A DNA stretch of 46,477 nucleotides from Planctomycetaceae bacterium (lineage in GTDB: Bacteria; Planctomycetota; Planctomycetia; Pirellulales; Pirellulaceae), in assembly GCA_002723275.1 (NCBI GenBank), contig PBNZ01000020.1:33709-80185 (forward strand), read 5' to 3'. A program made the position numbers and the translations under genes. This document shows, piece after piece, positions 25,686 to 34,426 of this stretch. Position 1 is the first letter of the stretch, and every line of letters starts with the position of its first letter. A model generated the notes under the pieces. It saw only the letters and a program-made list of their open reading frames with translations, was not told the DNA's origin and searched no databases.

Positions 25686-27236
25686 CTAGGGCTGTTGCGT
25701 CTGCCGGCGTTGCACCCGTTCCACGCCATCGATCGACATCGAGTGTTTTGGAAAGATACCTAGCGCCGCTTGATACTCTCGCTCAGCCTCTTCGAATAGC
25801 TCCTGTGCCTCATAGGCCAGGCCCAGCGTGAAATGTGCGTTGACGCTTTCCGGCGTACAAGCCACCAGTTGCTGGCTCTCTTGAATGCGCCGATTCCATT
25901 TAACGTGATCCACATCGTCTTGTCGGTCCATCGCGTCAAGCACCTGTGCTACGGAAAGGTAACCAAACGGCACGATAAACAGCATCCACAGCATGCCGTG
26001 TCGCAACCAGGTTGGCACGGAGAAACCGAAGCGTCCGGTTTTCTGTTTCTCGATTCCCAGTGTTGTCTGCGTGGGTGACTCGCGCAACTTCCAGATAAAA
26101 CCATCAAAGTAATAATGCAACAATGTGGAAGTGATGAAAACAGCGGACAAAACTCGTGTTAATTGGTACCGTTCCTGCTGATCGATCAGACCGGTCGCCC
26201 AATTCAGGGATCCATAGGCAAAGACCAGGCAGATATAGACTCCTACGAGCATGACTCGCGGCCGAAAAAGGAACCGTGTAAATCCCTCAAGCTGCTGATC
26301 CTTCTTGACGCGGTTCCGATTGAATGCCCAGACAATGGTCAAGTATTGAACATCGTGAAAAAGCTCGAAAAATGCGTAAGCGACGATGATGTTCGTCACG
26401 GTTGCGGCGGAGTACCAGAAAGCCCCAAAGGTCGCAACCATCAACAGCACCTTCACTGGGCTGGGTTGATCGCCCCTGCGGTACCGCACGACCATGTTAA
26501 TCACAAACAAGGTTGTAATGGCTGCGGTGGCACTCTTGACCACTGCCTGCAGCGTCGCGATCGTCTGCGGCGCTGGAACCCCCAAACCACTGTTGTAGAA
26601 ATTCTCGATGAATTCGTAGAGCGCGTTATCGTTGAGAACAACCGCCGCAGCAAACCACGTAAGGCACATGCCCTGGTCCAACCAGCGAGTTGTTGCCGCG
26701 AACGATCCCGCCTTGGAATCATAGATTCGGACAAAACCGTAGGCTTGCATCAAATAATGCCACCATCCCCAGATGGCTGCGATCGCGATGAGGCCACTGT
26801 TAACGGTTGTCCAAAATGAGAAGATACATACCGCCAACAGGAACAACGGAGCGAGGATCAAGCGAACCCAGAAGCGGCGAAAAAGATCGGGATCTCCATA
26901 CGCTCGCATCATTCCGGGCAGATGATGCCCAATCGCCCAGATCATGATGAACGAGGTGATGGTCGCCGAACTCCAAATCCCCTTGGCCGCCATGATGCCA
27001 ATGAAAATCAGCAACGGCGCACCAATAATCAGGGTGAGATCCGCTGCTGGATTCAAGATCCAGATCGACCGATTCTTCTTTGCCGATTCGTGAGGACCCG
27101 ACCTGGATTTGGATTCAAGGTTGGCGGCCTGAGCCAAGATCCGCTCCTTTATCAGAGAGACAAAAGGACTGGCAGTCGTGACAGTTTTGGACTGGCCGTC
27201 GTTCCGCGATCGGCCAGCACTTTCTTGATATACCAT
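25686..27236 (-). CDS. Polytopic membrane protein with C-terminal TPR
   Basis: An N-terminal polar region of about 60 residues leads into about ten hydrophobic segments (about residues 65-425). The last 75 residues contain a tetratricopeptide-like unit (VNAHFTLGLAYEAQELFEEAEREYQAAL, read in two parts). Conserved-looking polar residues lie in or next to membrane segments: GHHLPGMMRAYGDPD, WGWWHYLMQAYGFVRIYDSKAG, FFELFHDVQYL and LLHYYFDGFIWKLRE. The buried His pattern suggests a metal or heme site, which is inference. I do not recognise a named family. It is convergent with the DUF1080 gene. TPR parts usually mediate protein contacts, here probably on the cytoplasmic side. Confidence 0.8.
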   Translation of the reverse strand: MVYQESAGRSRNDGQSKTVTTASPFVSLIKERILAQAANLESKSRSGPHESAKKNRSIWILNPAADLTLIIGAPLLIFIGIMAAKGIWSSATITSFIMIWAIGHHLPGMMRAYGDPDLFRRFWVRLILAPLFLLAVCIFSFWTTVNSGLIAIAAIWGWWHYLMQAYGFVRIYDSKAGSFAATTRWLDQGMCLTWFAAAVVLNDNALYEFIENFYNSGLGVPAPQTIATLQAVVKSATAAITTLFVINMVVRYRRGDQPSPVKVLLMVATFGAFWYSAATVTNIIVAYAFFELFHDVQYLTIVWAFNRNRVKKDQQLEGFTRFLFRPRVMLVGVYICLVFAYGSLNWATGLIDQQERYQLTRVLSAVFITSTLLHYYFDGFIWKLRESPTQTTLGIEKQKTGRFGFSVPTWLRHGMLWMLFIVPFGYLSVAQVLDAMDRQDDVDHVKWNRRIQESQQLVACTPESVNAHFTLGLAYEAQELFEEAEREYQAALGIFPKHSMSIDGVERVQRRQTQQP

Positions 27237-27533
27237 TGTTATCCAAGACCACGGGATTGGTCAACGATTCCCGTTCCCACAGCCGATTCTGGGCATTCAG
27301 CCTCGGTATGGACCGTTCAATCCCATCAACTGACGCATTTGGGTTGCCTGACAGAGGAAACTTGAGAGGAGGGCCAGGGGCTTATGAGAGCTTTTCCTAG
27401 AGCTGGCTTGATGGGCCTAGATCGAGTCGTTAAGTGTCCGGCAAGACCGATCCGCTTCCCTGAGTGGGCTATCTCACCAACCCAAGAACCATTAGTTTCA
27501 TAGGCTACCCATGCCTTTCAGAATGGGACTCTC

Positions 27534-29078
27534 ATGAAGCTCGCGATCTTACACTACCATTTCAATCGAGGCGGCGTCACGCAGGTCGTGGCTAATCAGT
27601 TACGATCGCTGTCGGCTGTCGAACATAACCCCATTCGACACGTCACCCTCTTTTATGGTGGTAGGCGAGCAGGATGGCCGAAGCAGGTCGAGACGGAGTT
27701 GAGCGGCATCGAACTCAACTTTGTCACGGTTCCAGCGCTCGACTACGAAAACGAGGCCAGCGGCGCGGATTTGACCTCCGAAATAACGACCGCCTTCCAG
27801 GCCGCCCAACTTCGTCCAGACAACTGCCTCCTGCACATTCACAACCATTCGCTCGGTAAGAACAGCCAGCTACCAAAGCTCATCACAGATCTTGGCAATC
27901 AGAGTTATCGCCAACTCTTGCAGATTCATGATTTTGCCGAAGACTTTCGACCTGAGAATTTCAAATTGATCCGGACAGCATGGCCGCATGAGTCCACTGG
28001 TGATACAAGCTGGCTGTATCCCCAGGCGCCACATCTGCACTATGCGACACTGAATGGGAGAGATCACCGATTGCTTTCCGATGCAGGGGTCGCCCCCGCT
28101 CGCTTACATTTTTTGCCAAATCCGGTCCCTCATTTTCCGTCCTTGCCCTCCAGAACAGCAGCCCGCAAAAAATTAGCCGATCGCTTCGGTGTTGCCAGCG
28201 ACCGCCGGATGGTTTTATATCCGGTTCGCGCCATCGGGCGCAAAAACATGGGTGAGCTATTGTTATGGTCGGCGATCGCCGCGGATTCAACCTACGGCAT
28301 CACCTTGAACCCGCTGAACACCACCGAGATCCCCATGTTTCGCCGTTGGCAGCAGGTCATTGAAGATCTTAACCTTCCCGTGATCACTGGCCTCGGAGAA
28401 GCAGGTGGCCTCTCATTCCTGGAAAACCTTGCCGCAGCCGACGCGATCATCACAACAAGCGTTGCAGAGGGATTTGGTATGGTCTTTCTGGAAAGCTGGT
28501 TGGCAGGTTGCCCGCTGATTGGCCGTGACCTGCCGGAGATCACATCCGATTTTCGGAAATCCGGCATTCAATTCAATGGACTCGCACCACGGATCGACAT
28601 TCCTATAGAGTGGATCCCAAATCTCGAGGACCTTCGAAGCGTCTATCGCAACGCCGCCAATTCAGCTCTACAAGCCTTTGGACTGCCTGAGTTGACGGTC
28701 GCGGAGGCCACAAATGCTTTTGATTGCATGCTGGAAAATCAATGCATCGATTTTGCCTGCCTTGATATCTCCCACCAAATTGAGATCATCAAGCGCATCC
28801 GTGAGCGACCGGACGCAGGGCAAGAACTCCGTGAAAAGAATTCGGTGCTGTCCCGTGCCGCCGATTTTGACCGAGAGACATGCCGAGAAACGATCATTAG
28901 AAATGCCGCACAGGCCACGGCCTATTCCTTGGAAAAATCGGGACAGCGGTTGCTCAAAATCTACCAACAGATCCTGGAGGCTCCCATCCAAATGACCGAA
29001 CCGCTGTCCCATGCCGGACGAATCCTGGACGGTTTTATAGATCCTTCCCGCCTGCAACTAATCCGACTTCCGTCATGA
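27534..29078 (+). CDS. GT4-type glycosyltransferase of the compatible-solute cluster
   Basis: This is a GT-B-fold glycosyltransferase. The N-terminal glycine-rich loop HFNRGGVTQVV, the central VLYPVRAIGRKN and the C-terminal EX7E donor motif (E312 to E320 in AEGFGMVFLESW) mark a retaining GT4-like enzyme. At 514 residues it is longer than usual because of an extra C-terminal helical part (about 400-514). It overlaps the HAD hydrolase gene by 4 bases (ATGA), so the two products are made together. In this cluster it is a candidate mannosyltransferase acting on glucosyl-3-phosphoglycerate (MggA role), a role it shares as candidate with the second glycosyltransferase. Donor and acceptor cannot be read from sequence. 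Confidence 0.85.
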   Translation: MKLAILHYHFNRGGVTQVVANQLRSLSAVEHNPIRHVTLFYGGRRAGWPKQVETELSGIELNFVTVPALDYENEASGADLTSEITTAFQAAQLRPDNCLLHIHNHSLGKNSQLPKLITDLGNQSYRQLLQIHDFAEDFRPENFKLIRTAWPHESTGDTSWLYPQAPHLHYATLNGRDHRLLSDAGVAPARLHFLPNPVPHFPSLPSRTAARKKLADRFGVASDRRMVLYPVRAIGRKNMGELLLWSAIAADSTYGITLNPLNTTEIPMFRRWQQVIEDLNLPVITGLGEAGGLSFLENLAAADAIITTSVAEGFGMVFLESWLAGCPLIGRDLPEITSDFRKSGIQFNGLAPRIDIPIEWIPNLEDLRSVYRNAANSALQAFGLPELTVAEATNAFDCMLENQCIDFACLDISHQIEIIKRIRERPDAGQELREKNSVLSRAADFDRETCRETIIRNAAQATAYSLEKSGQRLLKIYQQILEAPIQMTEPLSHAGRILDGFIDPSRLQLIRLPS

Positions 29079-29953
29079 CCGAATCCTATCTTCAGGTAAT
29101 CCGTGAGCACGCCTCACCCTTGGACCTACAGCCAACCGACGAAAAACCGAAACTGGGGCGTTTGCCTAATATCAAGGCAGTGATTTTTGATATTTATGGC
29201 ACGATGTTGATGAGCGGCAGTGGGGAGGTCGGCACAGCTGCAACAGAAAACCATCATTTTGAAGCGATTCAGACGACCCTCCAGGCACACGGTGTCGACA
29301 CGACTAATTTGCCAGCTGATTTCAGGTTGGAAGCAACGATTCGCCAACATCACGATCTGGCTCGGGAGGCGGACATTGAATTCCCAGAGGTCGATATCCT
29401 TGCCGTCTGGAAGGATGCCCTGGCGGAATGCGCGGCTGCAGGCCAGCTGAATGTGGACCAGTTGGACCTTGACTACCGCCAGGTCGCCCTTGAATATGAG
29501 TGTCGCGTGAACCCCGTCTGGCCCATGCCCAATCTGGAAAATTGCTTGGACGCGTTACGGGGCGAGGCCATTCTGGGCGTCATCAGCAACGCTCAGTTTT
29601 TCACGCCGCTGCTCTTCCCCGCCCTTATGTTGCGAACCCTCGACGACATGGGGTTTAAAGGCAACATCCAGTTTTTCTCCTACAAATTCAGAGACGCCAA
29701 ACCCTCCTTAAGCATGTTCAACGCGGCGATCGATGAACTTAAAAAAGAGGGAATTTCTGCCCAGGAAACACTCTATCTCGGTAACGACATGCTGAATGAT
29801 ATCAGCACCGCAGCAAAGTGTGGCATGAAAACTGCTCTCTTTGCGGGCGACGCGAGAAGTTTACGGCATCGTCAAGGCGATTCCCGTGTCCAAGGCTGTA
29901 GCCCCGACCTCGTATTGACCGACTTAAGTCAACTCGCGAACTGTATCCTTTAA
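29075..29953 (+). CDS. HAD-superfamily hydrolase, candidate MGPG phosphatase
   Basis: HAD fold: motif I is IFDIYGT (nucleophile D39), motif II ISN (171-172), motif III Lys in AKPS (K209) and motif IV GNDMLND (236-242). The second residue after the nucleophile, normally Asp in phosphatases (DxD), is Tyr (Y41), as in haloacid dehalogenases. In R. baltica the last step to mannosylglucosylglycerate is made by a specific phosphatase (MggB), and this is the only hydrolase of the right type in the cluster. A phosphatase role therefore rests on position, and motif I argues for caution. It overlaps the upstream glycosyltransferase gene by 4 bases and is followed after 12 bases by the next one. Confidence 0.85.
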   Translation: MTESYLQVIREHASPLDLQPTDEKPKLGRLPNIKAVIFDIYGTMLMSGSGEVGTAATENHHFEAIQTTLQAHGVDTTNLPADFRLEATIRQHHDLAREADIEFPEVDILAVWKDALAECAAAGQLNVDQLDLDYRQVALEYECRVNPVWPMPNLENCLDALRGEAILGVISNAQFFTPLLFPALMLRTLDDMGFKGNIQFFSYKFRDAKPSLSMFNAAIDELKKEGISAQETLYLGNDMLNDISTAAKCGMKTALFAGDARSLRHRQGDSRVQGCSPDLVLTDLSQLANCIL

Positions 29954-29965
29954 AACTCCTCCACC

Positions 29966-31246
29966 ATGAAAGACAACCAAATTGGTCGCAACATCGGCTT
30001 CGTGGGCACTCGCTTTGCCGGCACCGATGGCGTATCGCTCGAGGCTTCCAAGTGGGCTCAGATCCTGTGGGATCATCGCCATGTCAGCTACTGGTATGGT
30101 GGCAAACTGGATACGAATCCGGATATCAGCATGCTCGTGCCCCATGCTTACTTCGGAGATGCCGACATCCAATGGATCAATGATCGTGTCTTTGGAAAAA
30201 CGACACGTGACCCAGAGGTAACGCGCCGAATCCATGCTCTCGCCGACCACCTCAAACGAACACTCTATGATTTCACTCGACGTTTCGACATTGAAATCTT
30301 GATTGTTCAAAATGCGTTATGCATTCCCATGAATATTCCCTTGGGCGTGGCCATCACCTCGTTTATTGCGGAGACGGGGTTTCCAACGATCGCGCATCAC
30401 CATGATTTCTACTGGGAGCGAGACCGTTTCTCGGTGAATGCGATCGGCGATCTGTTGCAGATGTCGTTCCCACCATGCATGCCCTCCGTACAACATGTCA
30501 CGATCAACTCAGAAGCGCAACGGGCACTGTCTCATCGCCGAGGAGCATCCTCGATCTTAGTGCCAAACGTACTCGACTTTGAAAATCCTCCCAACGATTC
30601 AGACGATTACACGACAAACTTCCGGGAAGACATCGGTCTTGAACCGGATGACATCATGTTCTTACAACCCACGCGGGTGGTGCCCCGCAAGGGAATCGAG
30701 CATTCCATCGCCCTAATTTCGGCGTTAAGGAATCCCAAGGTCAAGTTAATCGTAACCCATCAATCCGGTGATGAAGGCGATGACTATTTACACGCGCTCA
30801 CCGAAATGGCGGAAAACAACAATGTGGATTTGCGGTTTGTCTCAGAACGAGTCGGAGACATCCGCGGCACAACACCCGACGGAGAAAAGATCTACGATCT
30901 CGCTGACGCCTATGCCCAGGCCGATTTCATCACCTACCCTAGTCTCTACGAGGGATTTGGAAACGCGTTGATCGAGGCGTTTTATTTTCGCAAACCAGTA
31001 CTCGTCAACCGTTATTCGATTTTCGTGACCGACATCGAACCGATGGGATTTCGGGTGACGACAATGAATGGATACTTAACCCGCGACGTCGTCTCGGATG
31101 TCGCAAGAGTTTTAGAAGACCCCGTTTACCGCGAAGACATGGTGAACCATAATTACGATCTAGGAAAACGATTCTTCAGTTATTCCGTTTTACGACGAAA
31201 GCTGAGAGCATTGATCACAAACTTTACCGGAATGGACGATCTCTAA
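29966..31246 (+). CDS. GT4-type glycosyltransferase, second of the cluster
   Basis: GT-B fold with N-terminal [20 protein letters not shown] (acceptor side), central [17 protein letters not shown], and C-terminal EX7E motif (E329 to E337 in [12 protein letters not shown]). The 426 residues match a standard GT4 enzyme. The [12 protein letters not shown] start resembles glycosyltransferases in other compatible-solute gene sets, which makes this my preferred candidate for mannosylglucosyl-3-phosphoglycerate synthase (MggA); this preference is from memory and unverified. It follows the HAD gene by 12 bases and precedes the GH13 gene by 22, in one apparent operon. It is presumably cytoplasmic. Confidence 0.87.
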   Translation: MKDNQIGRNIGFVGTRFAGTDGVSLEASKWAQILWDHRHVSYWYGGKLDTNPDISMLVPHAYFGDADIQWINDRVFGKTTRDPEVTRRIHALADHLKRTLYDFTRRFDIEILIVQNALCIPMNIPLGVAITSFIAETGFPTIAHHHDFYWERDRFSVNAIGDLLQMSFPPCMPSVQHVTINSEAQRALSHRRGASSILVPNVLDFENPPNDSDDYTTNFREDIGLEPDDIMFLQPTRVVPRKGIEHSIALISALRNPKVKLIVTHQSGDEGDDYLHALTEMAENNNVDLRFVSERVGDIRGTTPDGEKIYDLADAYAQADFITYPSLYEGFGNALIEAFYFRKPVLVNRYSIFVTDIEPMGFRVTTMNGYLTRDVVSDVARVLEDPVYREDMVNHNYDLGKRFFSYSVLRRKLRALITNFTGMDDL

Positions 31247-31268
31247 CCGCCGCAACGTCAATGGCTTG

Positions 31269-32966
31269 ATGTGCGAACTACCCAACAAAACTAACGAGAC
31301 CCTACGAAAGCGACTCCAAAATCTCTACGGACCTAAGGCGGTTGAGGTCCTTCCACAGATTGAGTCCCTGATCGAAAAGTACGCGATAGCAGACGCCTTG
31401 GCAACGTCCTGGGATCAGCGCGATGCTGTATTGATCACGTATGGTGACCAGATTCGCTCCCGCGACGCCACCCCGTTAGCGACGTTGCACCGTTTTCTGA
31501 CGCAGAGAAACCTGCATCAACTGATCAACACGGTGCATCTTCTGCCCTTCTTCCCCTACTCATCGGACGACGGTTTTTCCGTCATTGACTACCGAAAAGT
31601 CGATCCTAAGGCAGGCGACTGGGACGATATTGAAGCGTTGCGGGCCGATTGCAGTTTGATGTTTGACTTGGTTTTGAACCATGTCTCAAGTGAAAGCGAT
31701 TGGTTTCAGTCCTATCTTGCGGGTCAGGCTCCGTTTACTCGTTTCTTCATCGAATGTGATCCCGAGACGGATTTATCCAACGTAACGCGTCCGCGCAGCC
31801 TACCGCTCCTCACGGCGGTGAAGACGAAACGTGGCCCGCGGCATGTTTGGACCACCTTCAGTGCCGACCAGGTGGATCTCAACTTTTCCGAACCAGACGT
31901 GCTCGTCGAAATGCTCGACGTACTCTTACTCTATGCCAGTCGTGGAGCTCGCATCATTCGCCTGGATGCCATCGCTTATCTCTGGAAGAAGATTGGAACC
32001 AACTGCATCCATCTCCCAGAAACGCACGAAGTGGTCAAACTCATGCGGGATGTGCTACAGGCCACGATGCCTCAAGTGCTGATCCTGACAGAAACCAATG
32101 TGCCTCACGCGGAAAACGTCAGTTATTTTGGCGAAGGCGATGAAGCTCAGATGGTCTATCAATTCAGCTTGCCGCCGCTCTTGCTTGACGCATTCGTGCA
32201 CTCCGATCCAACTCCGTTACGCGATTGGCTACGAGATCTCGCCCCCCCTGCGAGCGGAACCACTTATTTTAATTTCACGGCGTCTCATGATGGCATCGGA
32301 GTGCGACCGCTGGACGGCCTTGTTGCTCCAGAGCGACTGCAAAGCCTGGTTGAACATGTGCGGAACCGTGGTGGTAGAGTCAGCACCAAGGCGAATCCTG
32401 ATGGAACAGACTCGCCTTACGAATTGAATATCACCTACGTGGATGCGATCGCTGACAAGGAGATGCCAACAGAGGCCCATGCCGATCGTTTTCTTGCATC
32501 CCAAGCCGTCATGCTGGCGCTTCAGGGCATCCCTGGAATCTATTTCCACAGCCTGGTCGGAACGCAAAATGATCTCGTCGGGATGGAACTTTCGAATCAC
32601 GCACGAAGAATCAACCGACACAAATATGACCTGATTGAACTTGCGCAGGCATTAAACGAAAACCCATTGCAGAAACGAATCTACGAAGGTTATCAACGAC
32701 TCTTAGAAATTCGCACGCAGCAAGCCGCTTTTCATCCCGATACAAGCCAACAGGTTATTGAGACACCCCACCCAACCTTACTGGCGTTGATGCGTGGCTT
32801 TGATAACGATTTGATTTTGTGTATCACCAACTTCGGCCAGGAATCCGTAACGTTGGACCTTACGACGGTCACGGAAAACCGGTTCAAGGTTGATTTGATT
32901 TCCGAAACAGAAATACTCGATGCAACCCGAACCATTCCTCCAGGAACGACCATTTGGCTGAAATAG
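31269..32966 (+). CDS. GH13_18 sucrose-phosphorylase-like enzyme, candidate glucosylglycerate phosphorylase
   Basis: This is a GH13 TIM-barrel enzyme. Nucleophile D233 lies in IIRLDAIAYLWK, acid/base E275 in LTETNVPH and the third Asp D341 in TASHDGIG. The ending LLALMRGFDNDLILCITNF and the overall length of 565 residues fit subfamily 18, which includes sucrose phosphorylase and glucosylglycerate phosphorylase. Next to a glucosyl-3-phosphoglycerate synthase gene the second activity is the more likely one: it would release glucose 1-phosphate from glucosylglycerate and so recycle the solute. That is inference. ATG 31269 is used; a TTG one codon earlier exists. No signal peptide, so cytoplasmic. 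Confidence 0.88.
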   Translation: MCELPNKTNETLRKRLQNLYGPKAVEVLPQIESLIEKYAIADALATSWDQRDAVLITYGDQIRSRDATPLATLHRFLTQRNLHQLINTVHLLPFFPYSSDDGFSVIDYRKVDPKAGDWDDIEALRADCSLMFDLVLNHVSSESDWFQSYLAGQAPFTRFFIECDPETDLSNVTRPRSLPLLTAVKTKRGPRHVWTTFSADQVDLNFSEPDVLVEMLDVLLLYASRGARIIRLDAIAYLWKKIGTNCIHLPETHEVVKLMRDVLQATMPQVLILTETNVPHAENVSYFGEGDEAQMVYQFSLPPLLLDAFVHSDPTPLRDWLRDLAPPASGTTYFNFTASHDGIGVRPLDGLVAPERLQSLVEHVRNRGGRVSTKANPDGTDSPYELNITYVDAIADKEMPTEAHADRFLASQAVMLALQGIPGIYFHSLVGTQNDLVGMELSNHARRINRHKYDLIELAQALNENPLQKRIYEGYQRLLEIRTQQAAFHPDTSQQVIETPHPTLLALMRGFDNDLILCITNFGQESVTLDLTTVTENRFKVDLISETEILDATRTIPPGTTIWLK

Positions 32967-33009
32967 AGTATCGCTTATCAACCACTCAACGGCGGAAAAC
33001 CGTCTTACC

Positions 33010-33030
33010 ACCACCGCTTAGGGCGGTGGT
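33010..33030. repeat. Palindrome ACCACCGC-N5-GCGGTGGT
   Basis: Perfect 8-base arms (33010-33017 and 33023-33030) with a 5-base loop, in the 140-base gap between the GH13_18 and glucosyl-3-phosphoglycerate synthase genes. The same arms occur at 13191-13208. It may lower read-through within the cluster or be a protein-binding or dispersed repeat; no T-run follows it. Confidence 0.5.
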
Positions 33031-33109
33031 CAACAGGTTGTTCATCGACCACAATTCCAATCAGCTCGAATCGTAATCCAGGTAGAAGGCGTACAGAGGA
33101 GCCGAAGGC

Positions 33110-34336
33110 GTGCCAGACTTTGACCAAACGGGCCCAATTACGACGATCCATGATCTTGGCACAGTTTGCACCGACGTTCTCGAACGGGATTTAACCACCG
33201 CAACGGAATCCTATCCGATCGGACTGGTTTTACCGATCACGGCCGCAGACATGCGAGCGGCACCCTTTCGCAACATTGTTCAGCAACTTTCGCAAACGAA
33301 GTTCATCGACACGATCGTGATCGTTCTGAACCGCGCTGAACAGCCCTCCGACTACCAGGAGATGTGCCAATTGGTAGCTCCGCTTGGAGATCGCGCCCAT
33401 ATCCTTTGGACCGATGGGCCAAGGGGATCGAAACTCATCAATGAACTCAATGACTCTGAATTTAATCTATCCACTCCAGGCAAGGGACGAGCCGTCTGGT
33501 TCGCCTTTGGCTACCTGCTTGCCGACCCACGATTGAAGGCTTTTGCTCTCCACGACTGCGACATCGTCGACTACGAGAGTGAAATCTTGATGCGACTATG
33601 CTTGCCGATGGCTCACCCCGGCTTGGACTTCGATTTTTGCAAGGCGTATTATGCTCGCTGTACGGATCGGATGCACGGACGCGTCGTTCGCCTTTTAATC
33701 GCACCGATTCTCCGCGCGTTGATTGCTGTGCTAGGTACTGACGAATTCCTCGTATTCCTCAACAGCTTCCGATATCCGCTTGCGGGAGAATTTGCAGTAA
33801 CTTCTGCGTTAGCCCGTTCGAATCGTATTCCCAGCGATTGGGGACTTGAGGTCGGCACGCTCGCTGAAGTCTTTCGGAATAGTTCACCCAAGCGATGCTG
33901 CCAGGTCGATTTAGGGAGACTCTACGAACACAAGCATCAAGCATTGTCCCTAAACGACCCGACGAAGGGTTTAATGAAGATGACGTCAGATATCCTGACG
34001 AGTATCTTCCGAACGCTCTCAAGTCGCGGCATGGTATTTCACTCGGGCCACTTCGTTTCGATCCGTTCCGCCTATTTGCGGGCGGCGCAAGATGCAATCC
34101 GGCAGTACCACGCAGACTCGTTGATGAATTCGCTCGTTTACGACCGGCACGCAGAAGAAATTGCCGTCGAAGGGTTTGCCGAACAGATCATGGCGTCTGG
34201 TGCCGATTTCCACGAAGATCCATCCGGCTCGGAATCGATGCCAACCTGGACCCGAGTTCTTTCCGCATTTCCAAATTTTCCACATCGGCTCCGGGATGTT
34301 GCTCGCCAGGATGCCGAGGATCATGTTACCGTCTAG
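33110..34336 (+). CDS. gpgS: Glucosyl-3-phosphoglycerate synthase (GT81-like)
   Basis: The enzyme transfers glucose from a nucleotide donor to 3-phosphoglycerate, the first step to glucosylglycerate-type solutes. It is a GT-A fold: PIGLVLPITAADM near residue 36 begins the fold, GKGRAVWFAFGYLLAD lies in the middle, and the metal-binding DCD is at residues 149-151 in LHDCDIVDY. FRYPLAGEFAV near residue 224 and RLYEHKHQ near 267 fit GpgS of the R. baltica/thermophile type. The 408 residues match that type. Start is GTG 33110 with GAGGA 9 bases upstream. It is the last gene of the cluster, 143 bases after the GH13_18 gene. Confidence 0.9.
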   Translation: MPDFDQTGPITTIHDLGTVCTDVLERDLTTATESYPIGLVLPITAADMRAAPFRNIVQQLSQTKFIDTIVIVLNRAEQPSDYQEMCQLVAPLGDRAHILWTDGPRGSKLINELNDSEFNLSTPGKGRAVWFAFGYLLADPRLKAFALHDCDIVDYESEILMRLCLPMAHPGLDFDFCKAYYARCTDRMHGRVVRLLIAPILRALIAVLGTDEFLVFLNSFRYPLAGEFAVTSALARSNRIPSDWGLEVGTLAEVFRNSSPKRCCQVDLGRLYEHKHQALSLNDPTKGLMKMTSDILTSIFRTLSSRGMVFHSGHFVSIRSAYLRAAQDAIRQYHADSLMNSLVYDRHAEEIAVEGFAEQIMASGADFHEDPSGSESMPTWTRVLSAFPNFPHRLRDVARQDAEDHVTV

Positions 34337-34426
34337 CTAACAGGTTAACGCATCCGAAAAGCGACGCGAAATACAAAGGCAACATTCGTTGCCGCCACGG
34401 ATCATCGCAACGGTGAATTCACTCGT

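Noticed and set aside
33818-33845. TTCGAATC-like sequence resembling a tRNA T-loop
   Set aside because: It lies inside gpgS with no matching acceptor, D or anticodon stems. No tRNA or rRNA was found elsewhere.
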